This document shows positions 22,270 through 33,816 of a DNA stretch of 64,000 nt, in pieces (position 1 is the stretch's first letter; every line of letters begins with the position of its first letter). The notes below the pieces were generated by a model. The model did no database searches. It worked only from the letters and a program-made list of their open reading frames with translations, and was not told the origin of the DNA. The position numbers were made by a program, and so were the translations under genes. The DNA comes from Clusia tigrina (taxonomy: Eukaryota; Arthropoda; Insecta; Diptera; Clusiidae): contig OV050030.1 of assembly GCA_920105625.2 (NCBI GenBank), positions 81,371,400-81,435,399 on the forward strand. Direction: 5' to 3'.

Positions 22270-23766
22270 CGGCTAAAGTGGGTCATCTACAGCTTAAAAA
22301 CATTCAAGTCACCAGGGATGGATGCAATCTTTCCAGCCCTGCGACAAAAGCGGATCGTTCTCATCTTCCAACCTTTATTAACAATTATTAGGAGTAGTCT
22401 GGCACTGGGTTATATACCAGGCCCATGGAGGAGGGTAAAGGTAGTTTTTGTCCCAAAAGCTCGGAAAAAGGATCCACTTCTTCCCAAATTCTTCCGGCCA
22501 GCTTTGTCTAATATCATTTACCTTAAAAACAGCTGAAAATGTCTGTGATAACTTCACCAGAACACATATTCTGGCGCATGCACTCCTTCATCTGAACCAA
22601 TATTCATATAGGGCAGGCAGGTTTCCTGAAACTGTTCTGTATCAGATGACGCAAATATTCCAGCAAGCCCTTGAGGACAAGGAGGTGGCGTTAGGGGCCT
22701 TTTTGGACATTTAAGGAGCCTTTTGTTGTCACATGAGGCAGTGAGTCGGGCTCTTGCTTGTAAAGGTCGATTCTACCCTATCTAACTGTTTAGAACAAAT
22801 GCTGAAAACCGGAAGTGTCGAAGTATCCCTCACCTCAATAACCACAGTAATTAATACTGTTCGAGGATGTCCGCAGGGTGGAGTACTATCTCCCTATCTG
22901 TGGTCCCTTGGGTGGTCGCACTTCTCTGGAAATTAACAAACTTGGGTTTATGCTGTCAGGGATCAAATGTGGTTTAAGAATTACAGTTGACTGTTGCAAC
23001 AGGATGGGGCTTAAAATAAACCCAATCAAAACTATTGTTGTCCCTTTCACGAGGAAATATGAACTCATTAAACAAAATGTATCATGGAGGTCTCACCTCA
23101 ATGAGACAATCAGTAATGCGAAAAGATCTCTCATGATCTGCATATCAATCGCGGAGAAAAATTGGGGATGCAATCCCATGATCCTGCGGTAGCTGTACAA
23201 AGTTACCATCTATGGGTGCCTGGACACACTGGCATAGAAGGGAACGAGATTACCGACGAACGTGCAAGGAAGCGGTTTGGAACACCCTTTATTGGCCCAA
23301 AACCCCTCTGTAGTGTAGGCAAGGGCAAGCTGTTGAACCAGCTAAGGATTTATGAGGCACACCTTACGCACAAACACTGGGTTAACATACCAGGCCTAAC
23401 GATATCAAAGAGTCTGCTAGGAACATACGACCTAAAAAGTTTCGAATCATTTAATAATCTCCCTAAGAATAGTCTTAAGATGATGACAGGCCACTCACAG
23501 AACAGGGTAAATTGAACTCACATATAGTGAGGATGGGAGTCACCTCGGACGGCTTCTGCAGTTTCTGTATGGAGAAAGAGACATCCTTGTATTTGCTGGC
23601 ACCGGCACTCATACACAGCCGCAGGAAATACTAGGGATTCTTCCAAGACTCTGCTAGTGATGTGAAACCTCTTCAACAAAAAACTTGTCATTACGTTTTT
23701 CCAGAGGATAGGACTTAAAGAATTACTTTGACCTACAATAGATCGTAAGGTAATAATAAGTAACAT
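22270..23766 (+). pseudogene. LINE reverse transcriptase and RNase H remnant
   Basis: RT blocks in order: SSLALGYIPGPWRRVKVVF, YSYRAGRFPETVLYQM, VALGAFLDI, then CPQGGVLSPYLW and MGLKINPIKT. The stretch that should hold the YADD catalytic box, between LGFMLSG and IKCGLRI, is deleted. RNase H sequence follows as YHLWVPGHTGIEGNEITDE, then the C-terminal GFCSFCMEKETSLYLL zinc-like block near 23550. Stops at 22534, 22712 and 22934 break it. Confidence 0.8.
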
Positions 23767-23774
23767 GAGTTGAC

Positions 23775-24700
23775 TTTTTTCGATTGTGTAAGGACGTGTA
23801 AGGTGTTCTTACTGTTACTAAATCGTCTAGCATTTCGAATGTAGGGTTTGTTCGATGAGACATGATTATTCACGCTACTTTTTGGCAGTAACTGCATGTC
23901 GGTGGAAATATTTCTATTTTCAATTACGTTGATAGTGACTAGACGATTATTTACAAAGGATTCAATTGCTTCGAATGTTGGAATGCTTGTGTCACTTCCT
24001 AAGAGGTGTTCACATGCTTGATGCGTTTCTTTGGGTAATTTTGTCGTTAAAAAGTAAGCATTTCAATGGTTGCACTCAGATAGTGGTGTCTTCCGACCCT
24101 TGAATTCGTTAATGAAACACATTAGCAATATTTAATAAGACTTTGATGTCTCCAGAGCGCTCTTTGTTAAGTGCAGGCAGACTGAAGATCTTATTCATTT
24201 GATGTATGAGAAGCAAACGTGGATTATCGTATCGCTTTACAATTAAGTTCAAAACCGTCGTGTAATTAGTTAAATAACCCCATTTGTTGAATATCGCAAT
24301 ATTGGTCTAAAGGAAGTGCTAGCTTTAAAAAATTAAATTTTTGAATTGCATTCAAATCTAAATTTTTATGAATTAGACAACAAAATGCATCATGAAAAAC
24401 CGGCCATTCGACATATTTTCCATGTCAATGGTAGTTTATGCTACTGAATTGATGATGTTGGATGTGAAGCCGACCGATTTTCCTGCTTATTTGTTGCAGA
24501 CGAAGAAGAAATGGATACTAGAGCCTGGCACACATCCAAAAGTTCACAGCATATATCAAAATAATGTTCTTCAAACTTCGAACCGACATTATCTGTAAAA
24601 CACTTCAGCTTCCGATCTGCGTTATGGTATGCGAGAAGTTTGTGACTCTTATTAAACCTGCGGTGGCACTTGGGGGAACTGCGAAGCAAGTAACAATATT
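23775..24700 (-). pseudogene. gag: BEL/Pao gag remnant, inverted relative to pol
   Basis: On the minus strand the segment reads KFEEHYFDICCELLDVCQ with a Ser-rich linker (24441-24689), then RYDNPRLLLIHQMNKIFSLP near 24190, then LPKETHQACEHLLGSDTSIPTF and ESFVNNRLVTINVIE near 23930-24040. This is the DUF1759-type capsid region typical of BEL/Pao Gag. Several frameshifts are present. Its N-terminus faces the protease start of the plus-strand BEL pol, which suggests an inversion of the gag segment in place. Confidence 0.68.
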
Positions 24701-24739
24701 AAATAATATCACTTAAAATCTCTCGTCTCGCTTCTGAAG

Positions 24740-27700
24740 GACGCCACCTGGCAGACAAGAGTAGTTTGCGCTCTCTTAGAGCAAGGCCCCGAATGCACAA
24801 TCATTTCGGAGCACGCAGTTCAAACAAGTGTGCAACATCACCGTGCTTCTGCAGATATATCAGGTGTGGACAGCAACGCAGTACATTGATGCAACTACAC
24901 GGTCAGCTTCAGTATACACACATTTAATGTATTAGTCGACCCCGCCTTCGTTCAAATACGCTCACCACCAAACTGCCAAGTCATGGGCTACATCTGGCAG
25001 ATCCCAATTACTATCTCGCCGAGTAGATTTACTCATCGGGGCAGATAAAAAGAATCCTGGTGAGAGACACATTTTCAACAAACGCATGTGCGTGAACCAA
25101 GTTGAAAGTATATAGTGAGACTTCCATAAAAGTGGTTATTTGTTTTGTCGGTGTTTTGTCGCACCACGCTGTTATTAAAGAAGACAGCTGAACAGCAAAA
25201 CTCCGTATAGTATTTGATGCGTCTTTCAAAACGACCAAGGGGAAATCACTTAATGACATATTGTGTTTAGGCTGTGCAGAATGATTTGCCAGCAGTAATT
25301 TTGAATTGGGGGAAACATAAACGTCCGTTTCCAGTCGATACACAAAAAATGTGGTGGAAAAATATGCATATCGATTACTCCCAATATCAATATATTTTAT
25401 GGCGGCATGAAGCTAACGAAATCCAAGAATTCTGTCTCACTACTGTTACGTTCGGAATGGCATCGGCTCCCTATACTGCAATGTGAGTACTACATTAACT
25501 CACCGAAGACGAAAAGGCATCGTATCCGCTCGCTGCACCTGTTCTCAAAAATTAAATGTATGTAGATCACATACAAGAAGTAACCATTGCCATACGCTCA
25601 GTAGGTATGAAGTTTCGAAAATGGAGCAGTAATTCGTCCGCCTTCCTTGACGATATCCCAACCGAACATATGTCAAATAGCAATCTTTTAGAATTGAATA
25701 GTATTGGTACCGTAAAAACACTCGGTTTATGTTGGCAACCTAATAAGGATGTTTTTAAATTTAGGATCAATTTCGAAATAGGTTTTTCAGCTACAAAACG
25801 GTCAATGTTAGCGACTATAGCTCATCTCTTCCATCCACTTGGATTTTGTGCACCAGTCGTTGTAGCAGCCAAAATAATCCTTAAATCGGTGTGGTCGCAA
25901 AAAATACGTGAGGATAAAATGTGTACATCTTTTGCATGGAATGAATTGCTACCCACGGATTTGAATTACCGATGACAACAATTTCTAAATGCATTATTCA
26001 CGCCTACAATGCATCACCAGCACCAAGATGGCTGCAATACGAACCAACATACATTGTATACGCGTAAAATGTACTGATGATAGAGTCTACACCAATATAC
26101 TAATCGCAAAAACTAGAGCCTCTCCAGCAAAACCTCTTACTATTCTACGGGTCTAGTTTTGTGGAAAATTCTTGCAACAGAATTGAGTATACCAAGCGAT
26201 CATTTTTAGTACCAAAAGCGATTTTAGAAGTATAATATTGGACAGATGCCACAATTGTATTATATTGGTTAAATGGTGATCTTAGGCGATGGCAGACACA
26301 GGTTGGTAAGATTTTACGAATATCCTCTCCATCACAGTGGCGTCATGTCGATACACTTCAAAATACATCCGAATGTGCCACACATGGACTATCACCATCC
26401 ACTTTATCAACATTTAAACTATGATCCAAGGTGGATGTTGCAGCCAGAAAAAGGTTGGCCAATATTTGACATAAAAAATTACTTGTCAATGAAGAAGGAA
26501 TGATATCAAAATAAAGCAGTTGCAAGTACATTTTTTAATTTGCCAAGCCTTGGCAATTTTACAGTAGTCTTCGCTGAACCAATCGTACGCGTCCGCGATT
26601 ATATTTTTCGTTTCGCTCTAAACAGCCGTGCACAAGGCCATTTTCGTCTTTGTGGGCCTCTTACGATTAAAGAGTTAAAACAGAGCTTAGCGAAAATTGT
26701 CGCTCTTGTGCAACAAGAAGCATTTCCTATCGAAATTCACTGCGTTCGAAATGAGAAGCCACAACCAAACGGTAGTAAATTAACAAACTTTAACTCCTTT
26801 TCTTGACGACCAATACATTCTGCAAGTATGCGGCCGAATTTAACGTTCAAATCTACCTTTAATTGGAAATACCCAATCACCTAACCGAATAGTCATCAAT
26901 TTATTAGCCTGGTCATTGACAATGCTCATGCAACCACATTACATGTCGGTGCACCATTTACCGTAGCATACTTATGCCAACAGTTTTGCATTGGGAACGC
27001 TAGGGGTGCTATTAAGCAACATCTTCGAAAATGCATAAAATGCTTTCGCAAGAAACCAGAAGTGGATGATCAACTTATGGGTGACCTCCCATTCCACAGC
27101 GTTAATCCAGCACAGCGTCCGTTTCTAGCCACTGGTGTCGATTACACAGGTGCAATTGATATAAAATCTTCTAGATTCCGTGGGAACACGACATACAAAG
27201 GTTACATCGCTATCTTCATCTGTTTAGCGACCCACTGCATTCATCTCGAAGCTGTTACAGCAATGACCTCGGAAAACTTCTTGTGGACTCTTCAAAGATT
27301 CATTAAACGCCGAGGCATCTGCAAGGACATTTATAGCGATTGCGGAACTTCTGGAAATTTTATAGGCGCTGAAAAGGTAATATAAGTAAGTCAACAGGAA
27401 TTCGCTGAAACTGTACAACAATAAATCGTAATCGTGCCGAAATATTCTTGACGGGGCACTCAATGGCACTTCTATCCTCCTCACTCACAATACTTTGGTG
27501 GTTAATGTCAAATCCGTTAAATACCACCTAAAACGAGTAACGAGTAGTACACGACTCACTTACGAAGCACTCTCAACTCTTCTTGTTCGCATCGAGTCCT
27601 GTTTAAACTCCAGGCAACTGTGCTATTTAACGTTATATACGGAAGACTTAATGGTGCTTTTGCCTGGGCATTTCCTTGTTGGTGATTCATTGCTTTTACC

Positions 27701-27840
27701 AACGGCAGCAGCACAATCAGCTAACGTATCGCTAACCCAACAGTAAAGCTGAATGATCTAGTTATCGTAAAAGATGATATGCTGCCGTTTATCCAGTGGA
27801 TAATGATCCGAGTAGTGACCATACGTATACAACACCTATG
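24740..27840 (+). pseudogene. pol: BEL/Pao pol remnant (PR-RT-RH-IN)
   Basis: In order: protease-like RVVCALLEQGPECTIISEHA (24760-24820); RT with KLRIVFDASFKTTKGKSLND (about 25200), FCLTTVTFGMASAPY (25430-25475) and MYVDHIQE where YVDD is expected (25556); the BEL-specific region TLGLCWQPNKDVFKF and AHLFHPLGFCAPVVV; integrase GVDYTGAIDIKSS and FICLATHCIHLEAV, then IYSDCGTSGNFIGA; and KSVKYHLKRV with PGHFLVGDSLL near the C-terminus. The integrase glutamate region (FGG.WE) is deleted near 27495. Many stops are present, so the copy is dead. Confidence 0.85.
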
Positions 27841-28090
27841 GTATCTATAAGCGCTTAATATCAAAGCCTCCTACCGATACCTTCATACACTCGAGAAAAT
27901 GAAATGAAAGTAAGGTAACACTCAAACGCCAAATAGCACTTAGCACACTTACTTGCGGCACTATTCACTGCGTCACTGCGACTTTGGGTTCTCAACCACA
28001 GGTTTTAATTGATGCTTTCTTTTGAGCTATGAAACTGGAAATAATACTTCAGATTTCGTCATAAAGCTGGTCCCAGCATTGTGGGCGGGA

Positions 28091-28805
28091 TGTAAGAATG
28101 CGGAAAGGCAATGAGAAAGATAGAAATTGGACCGTTACTCTTCGCCGAGTTTAAAAGACGAAGCCAGTTACTTAATAGCACTCATAAAGTTCGATTGTGT
28201 AAAATTTACGAATAACAATTTAATTTATTTTTACATACATATGTATTATGAATTTTGTAAAAACTTAAGTTTCAAAATAGAAACCCCCAATACAGTGCAT
28301 CCCGCACATAAATGTATATGTTAATTGTATAAAAACACGTGGCTGTACGCAGCGGTAAACAAGATGAAAACTGGTTTGCCAAACAAGTACATAATAAGAA
28401 GCAAACGAGACGAAATCGCACCACGCACAATCAAACCTGAAGCTCAAAGTAAAGTCTCTTTCTTCGTCGAGCCAGAGACCGGAAAACATCAACAGCAACA
28501 TACAATTAAGTCCCCCAGACTTTGAGAAAAATCTCTGGTGTAAGTAATAGCGAGCATTTGCACGGCCTTCACTTTGCTACAGAATAATAACTTCCCTTCC
28601 CAGTCACGCCAGTATTTTCACGGCGTAGAGTGACCCGTACTGTGACACGAGGACAGGGGAAACCAACGCCACGCCTTGGAAGTCCGAGTGAGTTCTAGTG
28701 TAATAGGTAATAAATGTAATAGACAACCAACTTAGAAACAATAATTAAATAGAGAATGAAACATACGAATTCTTGTCTATCAAAGAAAATAGGTATTTTA
28801 TAACA
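28091..28805 (+). repeat. Putative 3' LTR of the BEL element
   Basis: After the BEL integrase end, a purine-rich GTGGGCGGGA is followed by TGTAAGAATG, and about 715 bases later the sequence reaches TATTTTATAACA. TATAAAAA at about 28327 and AATAAA-like sites near 28706 fit LTR signals. No 5' partner is visible, because the 5' end is occupied by the inverted gag, so the boundaries are a guess from TG...CA ends. Confidence 0.45.
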
Positions 28806-28859
28806 CATTCTGAAATAATTAGTCTTACCCCGGCCAGTAGGTTCCTTACTAGTTGAGTC

Positions 28860-29345
28860 CTAGCTAAAGAGCTGGCCCATGCCAATGAAATCAAAACTAC
28901 TCACGTCGCTTTTACTCTGCGTAAGGACACTTTCCGTTGTTGCATTAATCGGTCTCCTCAAGCTGACGAGGTACCCTACCAAAGGGTATATGCACCTAGA
29001 GCATAAAGTTCTACTTTATACCGCAGTTATAAACTAATATGGACGTATGGAACCCAACTATGGGGAAATCCTAGCTCATCTAAAATTAAATTGATCCACC
29101 GTGCCCAATCGATATTTCAAAGTTACCCCTGGTAAAGAAAAAATTGACAACAAAAATTAAATGTAAATATAAATGTAAACTCCGCAATCATCCCAACTAT
29201 TTGGCCAGGCAATTGTAAAAAACAAATTCAAACGGCTACGTAAAACCACTTTAAATCGAATTGTTTTCCATTATGTACAGCCATTGGGTATTTAAATTCC
29301 TTACTTTAGCTTTTTCACTCCATTAAATTGGTTGCAGGTTAAATT
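28860..29345 (+). pseudogene. Jockey-type LINE RT C-terminal fragment
   Basis: Near 28990-29140 the frames read EHKVLLYTAVINLIWTYG, then TQLWGNPSSSKIKLIHRAQS, the post-RT region of Jockey-clade polymerases (..YK.V..PIWTYG..LWG.A..SN...). A weaker match to the C-terminal tail (RLRKTTLNRIV) follows near 29230. Stops and frameshifts are frequent. The 5' part of the element is missing. Confidence 0.62.
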
Positions 29346-30213
29346 TTGCTATTAGATTGAAGATTGGAGCAATTATTTTAAGTCTTTTTATAAGAGAATT
29401 CAATAATTCAAATAAATTTATAATAAAAGGTTTGTCCAGTCTGAAACCGGAGTCTTTAGAATCACAAATTCAGTTTGCAAAATAGTGAGAAAATATAAGC
29501 CATTTCTTCATATTCGTTAAGTGCCCGAAGTAGTAAATTATTCTATTGTCGAGTGGCATTTACTTTAATTTCTATGTGTAGTTCATTCTGATTTATTTGA
29601 AAATCGACTTCGTAGCCTGTGTCTTGGGAAATAAAAATGAATCTATTGCGAATGCAAATAGAAGAGGAATTATTGCAAATAGACGGGCAATATTTACTAT
29701 TCGATGAAAGGAACAGATAATTGAAACTGGCTAATTAAAAGTTGTGTAATAATTTGTGCTAGTTGCTAATGGCTTATACATATATAACTAGATGATTTCT
29801 CAAAACTGAGGAAAAAAAATTATATTTTCTTCATTTAATAAATTTTTAATTTTTAGAAAAATCGTTTGCATTTTCTTAAATTTGTAACTCCTTTGCAAAA
29901 CCATGTTTAGGAAAAGATTGTAAATTACACTTTTAGACAGCATTTTTATTTGATAGCCTCATAAAATTCGTGTTCCATGTCTTCATCCTCATCATCACTC
30001 CTTTCTTCAATACTATCTTCATCGTCTCCAACCTTTTCATCTCATTCATCGTCAGATTCGCTTTTCTCTGCACTAACTTCTAAATCAGAATTTAACGAAT
30101 CTAATGTAAGCACTCATTTTATAAATAATAGCAAAAAATTGTACTTCAAATGTTTACTAACCAATATCTTCTCGAAAAAAACCCGTAGTCCAGGGTGTTA
30201 TCTGAACCGTGTC
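29346..30213. other. AT-rich interval without a recognised gene
   Basis: No frame matches a known protein. At 29977-30070 the plus strand has a Ser-rich TCATC/TCTTC tract; its complement is a run of acidic codons (Asp/Glu), which could be a fragment of an acidic protein end, but nothing flanks it to support a gene. The last four bases before Gypsy C (CGTG, 30214-30217) are its target-site duplication. Confidence 0.4.
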
Positions 30214-30217
30214 CGTG

Positions 30218-30716
30218 TGTTGTGAGTTAGCATCTAGCTACCTACGAGTAGTTGACTCACAGCACCGACTCCTAACAGATACTACACATTTGGTGTGGTT
30301 AGCTTTAAGCAATTAAGTCAGATAAGAAAGCACATATTTTTAGGGTACAAGTATTATAAGTAACTAGAATTTATGTAATAATGATTATGTAAACTTTTAG
30401 GATGTTACAGTTCCGCTTTCGAGTCGACGAATGCAAAATCGACACTTTTACCGTAGGTCAGTTGGCTTGACCAACTGACACCAATTAACAGGTGCGGAAC
30501 TGGAACACCAGAAAGATCAGTTCAGAGACTGAAACTGCTATTTGTAAATAGTATATAAAAATTAGTATTTTAAGAATAAAGCTCTTGTTGTTTTTAAACT
30601 AAAAGTGATGTAGTGTTTTAAATTCTGAAGAGAGATTCTAGGTTTACAGGTACACGCGCGCCCAGAACAAGCAGCAAGAGGACCTCCCCGAGGACAAATA
30701 AATACGGTCCCCAACA
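30218..30716 (+). repeat. 5' LTR of Gypsy copy C
   Basis: A 499-bp LTR of the B1/C type, with TGTTGTGAG start and CCCCAACA end. The hairpin is at about 30457-30480, the TATA-like ATAGTATATAA near 30548 and AATAAA near 30575. The primer-binding site follows at 30720, beginning TGGCGCAGCCGGT; its last bases differ from copies A and D. Confidence 0.93.
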
Positions 30717-31648
30717 TTTTGGCGCAGCCGGTCTTAAGGACCTACACGAGGAATCCCAGGGCAAGGAACCCTGAATCAGGGAAGCATCCTGCAACAAATT
30801 CGAAGCACCCTAAAGAAAATATGTCATCAAACAATATAATAGTGAGTAGAGTGTATAGTAGCCTAATTTAAGTAGATACTTCTGCGACCCTGAAGGCGCC
30901 GTAGCGCTGATCAAAGAAGTCGCAACATATAGGCGCATTTGCGCTGTTGCACGCAGTTTTGTATAGGCAACCATAAACCGTCAGTATGATCGGACGGTCT
31001 ATGTATGTCGTCCTAGCTGTGAGGATTTTTTTTGTAGGAGAATCGAGTTTGTTTGTCGATAGGGACATTTATATTGTTTGTTAAATTGTTTTAATTCTTC
31101 GACATTGTAAGCTTAGGGTATTAGGTGAGAATATTTCCAGACGTGCAGACAACACGTGTTGTTGCATCAAAGTTTTTGTAGTTCGTAGCAATGTTGAAAA
31201 AAATGTTAAATGCTACTATTACGTGGCGCATACGTTACGGGTTTATTTTTGAATATGGATTCAAATTTCCGGGAATAAATCAAGACACTTTTGCCTGTAA
31301 ATCCAATTTCGGTTTTTGCGAACATAGAGACTTTTCTTTGGATTTTTGGGAGTATTACAGATGGTGAGAGGAAATCAAGGAGTATCTGTGAGGAAGTCAA
31401 GGACCTATTTGCATTGATGGAAGGACTTAATGGACGCCGGTAGACAGCGGATATGGAACTTGTGATGGAAGATAAGTAAAGAAAGAATATATATAAAGAT
31501 ATAATTTACGGTGGAATGTGTTTTAATAAATTTGTATTTATCATTAAGTAAGATGGAATCAAATATTGGAATAAGTTGAAAAAAAGTGTTAACAATTATT
31601 GGGTTTTATTTGTAATTGGGATACACCACCTGTTCTGGCATTTGGGGT
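30717..31648 (+). other. Leader of Gypsy copy C
   Basis: This is the untranslated region between primer-binding site and gag. It contains TAATAGTGAGTAGAG near 30838, a splice-donor-like sequence also present as ATGGTGAGTATG in copy D (52528), so a spliced RNA is conceivable. The part from 31080 on aligns with the copy A and D leaders; the first ~350 bases are more diverged. Confidence 0.6.
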
Positions 31649-33807
31649 ATGACAGAGGAAGCGCAAAGGTTACTGCTGATACAGGAGCAAATTGGCGAAG
31701 CGATTGAAAAACTGGTCCGTAATTTTAAGAAGGACGGCAGGTTACGTAAGGACAACGTGTATTACCATCAAGCCAAAATGTGGGGAGAGAGTTCAACAAT
31801 AACCACGGGTTGTTGTTGCCTCACGCTGTTGAGTACGGCAAAGGAAAATATTTTGCGGAAAATTACGCAGAGTACGTAAATAGTCTAGTACGAGCAGGGA
31901 AGAAGCTCAGGAATTGTGGAAACAGGCGAACGTCAGAGGAGCTGTGTCACCATTAGAAGTAGCGAATCAAGCCTTAACGGCAATCTAAAAAAGGACAGAG
32001 GAAAAGATATTCAAGTTTCATAAGAAAACAGAGGATTTGAGAGCACAAAAGGAGTATCTTGAGAAGAAGGTAAAGGAACTTTTTCAGAGATTGACGGAAA
32101 CAGAGGAAGCAGCAGCGCTGTTGGAAAAGGAGTGTGCAGAATTAAAAAGAGGACAGGCGAACAATAGGACTTCACCGAAAAAGGAGAGATCAAAATCAGC
32201 ATCGGCTGGATTTACACAGACAGTATTGACATTGCCACCTGAAGTTCGCTGACCGGAATATTTAACACCAGAAGGGATAAGCCGCGTTGTAAAGCCCAGA
32301 TTAGTATTGAGTTAAGAGAGGGAAGCGGGATTTTTGTTTGGCGCATCTGAAATCGGTGTCGAGCCATTTTCTCCAGAAAGTCCAATAAATAATAAAAATC
32401 AGGGATATCCGCAAACAGCGCCAGAAGCAGTAGCAGTGCAGCAAAGCCCCAATACTGTGGACAGTATTTCACCTGTACGAGCAAGCGGTCGAAGATTAAT
32501 CAGTTTGAGTCCGTCACTGGTCAAGTACATCTCAGATCCGGGAGAAGTGAATTTGAAAACCATCCAAAAAGATAACGTTCAAGTTTTACCAGCCGTAAGT
32601 AAAATAAAAATAAGTAAAATGGGTATAGAGAAGATTTCAAAGCAGTATGCAGGCTAGTACCTGTGTTTACTGGTGCTGCTTCAGAAGACTTTCGGTCAGA
32701 AATCAACAGGTTCATTCAAGGTTGTGAACTGGCAAAGCGAAGCATAAGCTCTGATGAGTTGCAGGTCTTCTTCGACTGTGTTAAGCAAAGGTTATTTGGA
32801 GATGCATACAATCTTGTGCTGCCAAAGCAATTCGCCAGCGTGAACGAGCTTTACGGCCTTCTAAAGATAACCTATTTAAAGGAAAGAACTCTGGAAGACA
32901 TATCCCAAGATATCAGAATCGGAAAGCAGCTGGCAGGTGAAGACATACGCGCCTTTGCCAGGCGGTTAGAGTGACTTCAGATGATGGCTCAGGAAATAAT
33001 AAAAAATAATTGCATTGGAGATACAGCATTATTATACGAAGTTGACAAGTCGGTGTTAACAACTTTCGTATTTGCCTCCGCAACTCCGTTCTAAAGATTC
33101 ATATGCTGACTAGCAGAACAGGAAATCTGGAGGAATTAGTAGAAGAAGCAATTAGAGCACAAGTCCTTTTGGAACGGAGTACGGCTGGGTTAGGTGAGGT
33201 ACACATGTTGGAAAATAGACAGGACATGTTCACCGCCGCTGTCTTGAACAGAGATGGAAGTAATTACGTTCCAAACATATACAGAGGAGCATATAATCCC
33301 GGTGTCTCCGACAACAGAGCCGCGAATCCGAGAAATCCGTACAGGGGGTTTGTACAGAGGGCACCTACATATTCGTTCTGCCGTAAGCAAAGTCATACAA
33401 GGGATGAGTGCATTACACGCAATAACACGCCCTACCTTATGGAGTGCCAAACATATGGTCATGAGGCAAGTAGACAGTGGCAAGTAGACACTAAATGGGA
33501 TCAAAGTAGAAGGCAGCCAAGTAAGAGGCGCCCGGATCCATCCTTGAGGGACAGCAGGGGTAACTTTAGTAGTCCCCGAGTTAATTCAACGGAAGGAATT
33601 AACCAAGGAAGAAATCCTTTCAAAACTGGGAGTGGTCAGCAGCGACCAAATTGGGATTCCAGAAGTGAACCAAGGATAAGCAACACCAAACAGGGGTTGA
33701 GATGCTTCTCATGTGGACGAATGGGACATCGGGCAGCGGAATGCAGGGATAGACTATTCCAACAAAGGATCCAGGGAAACTTCCAGCGGCCCAGTCGAGG
33801 CCAGTAG
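31649..33807 (+). pseudogene. gag: Gypsy copy C gag, multiply broken
   Basis: The first ATG of the gag frame is at 31649 (MTEEAQRLLL). Lesions relative to copies A and D: a small deletion near 31770, a deletion of about 170 bases near 31888, TGA at 32251 (Trp in D), TAA at 32314, a frameshift near 32650 and TGA at 32972. The C-terminal frame 33103-33807 is open. It holds CRKQSHTRDEC with a damaged middle knuckle (PYLMECQ, Cys lost) and an intact CFSCGRMGHRAAEC knuckle of the CX2CX4HX4C type. It ends at a TAG shortly after the candidate frameshift site. Confidence 0.87.
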
Positions 33808-33816
33808 ACTGGAAAG
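33774..33816 (+). promoter_or_regulatory. Candidate -1 ribosomal frameshift site, Gypsy C
   Basis: GGGAAAC at 33774-33780 is in the gag zero frame as G GGA AAC, the X XXY YYZ arrangement used by -1 frameshift sites. After a 7-base spacer comes GGCC, a 7-base loop and GGCC, inside an outer CCAG/CTGG pair. The gag stop TAG lies at about 33805. The -1 frame reads on into the protease domain. The same site is at 55776 in copy D. Function is inferred. Confidence 0.6.

Larger units (their letters stand above)
20154..23770 (+). mobile_element. LOA-like LINE (gag, endonuclease, RT, RNase H), degenerate
   Basis: The element begins at the hAT right end and runs to about 23770, where minus-strand BEL gag starts. 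It carries, in order, a DUF4780-like gag domain, an AP-type endonuclease, RT and an RNase H block. This domain order, with RNase H after RT, fits the LOA/I group rather than Jockey. All parts are split by stops and frameshifts. No poly(A) or TSD could be identified. Confidence 0.78.

Noticed and set aside
29977..30225. Ser-rich 82-codon ORF
   Set aside because: It arises from a simple TCATC/TCTTC tract and runs into the Gypsy C LTR.
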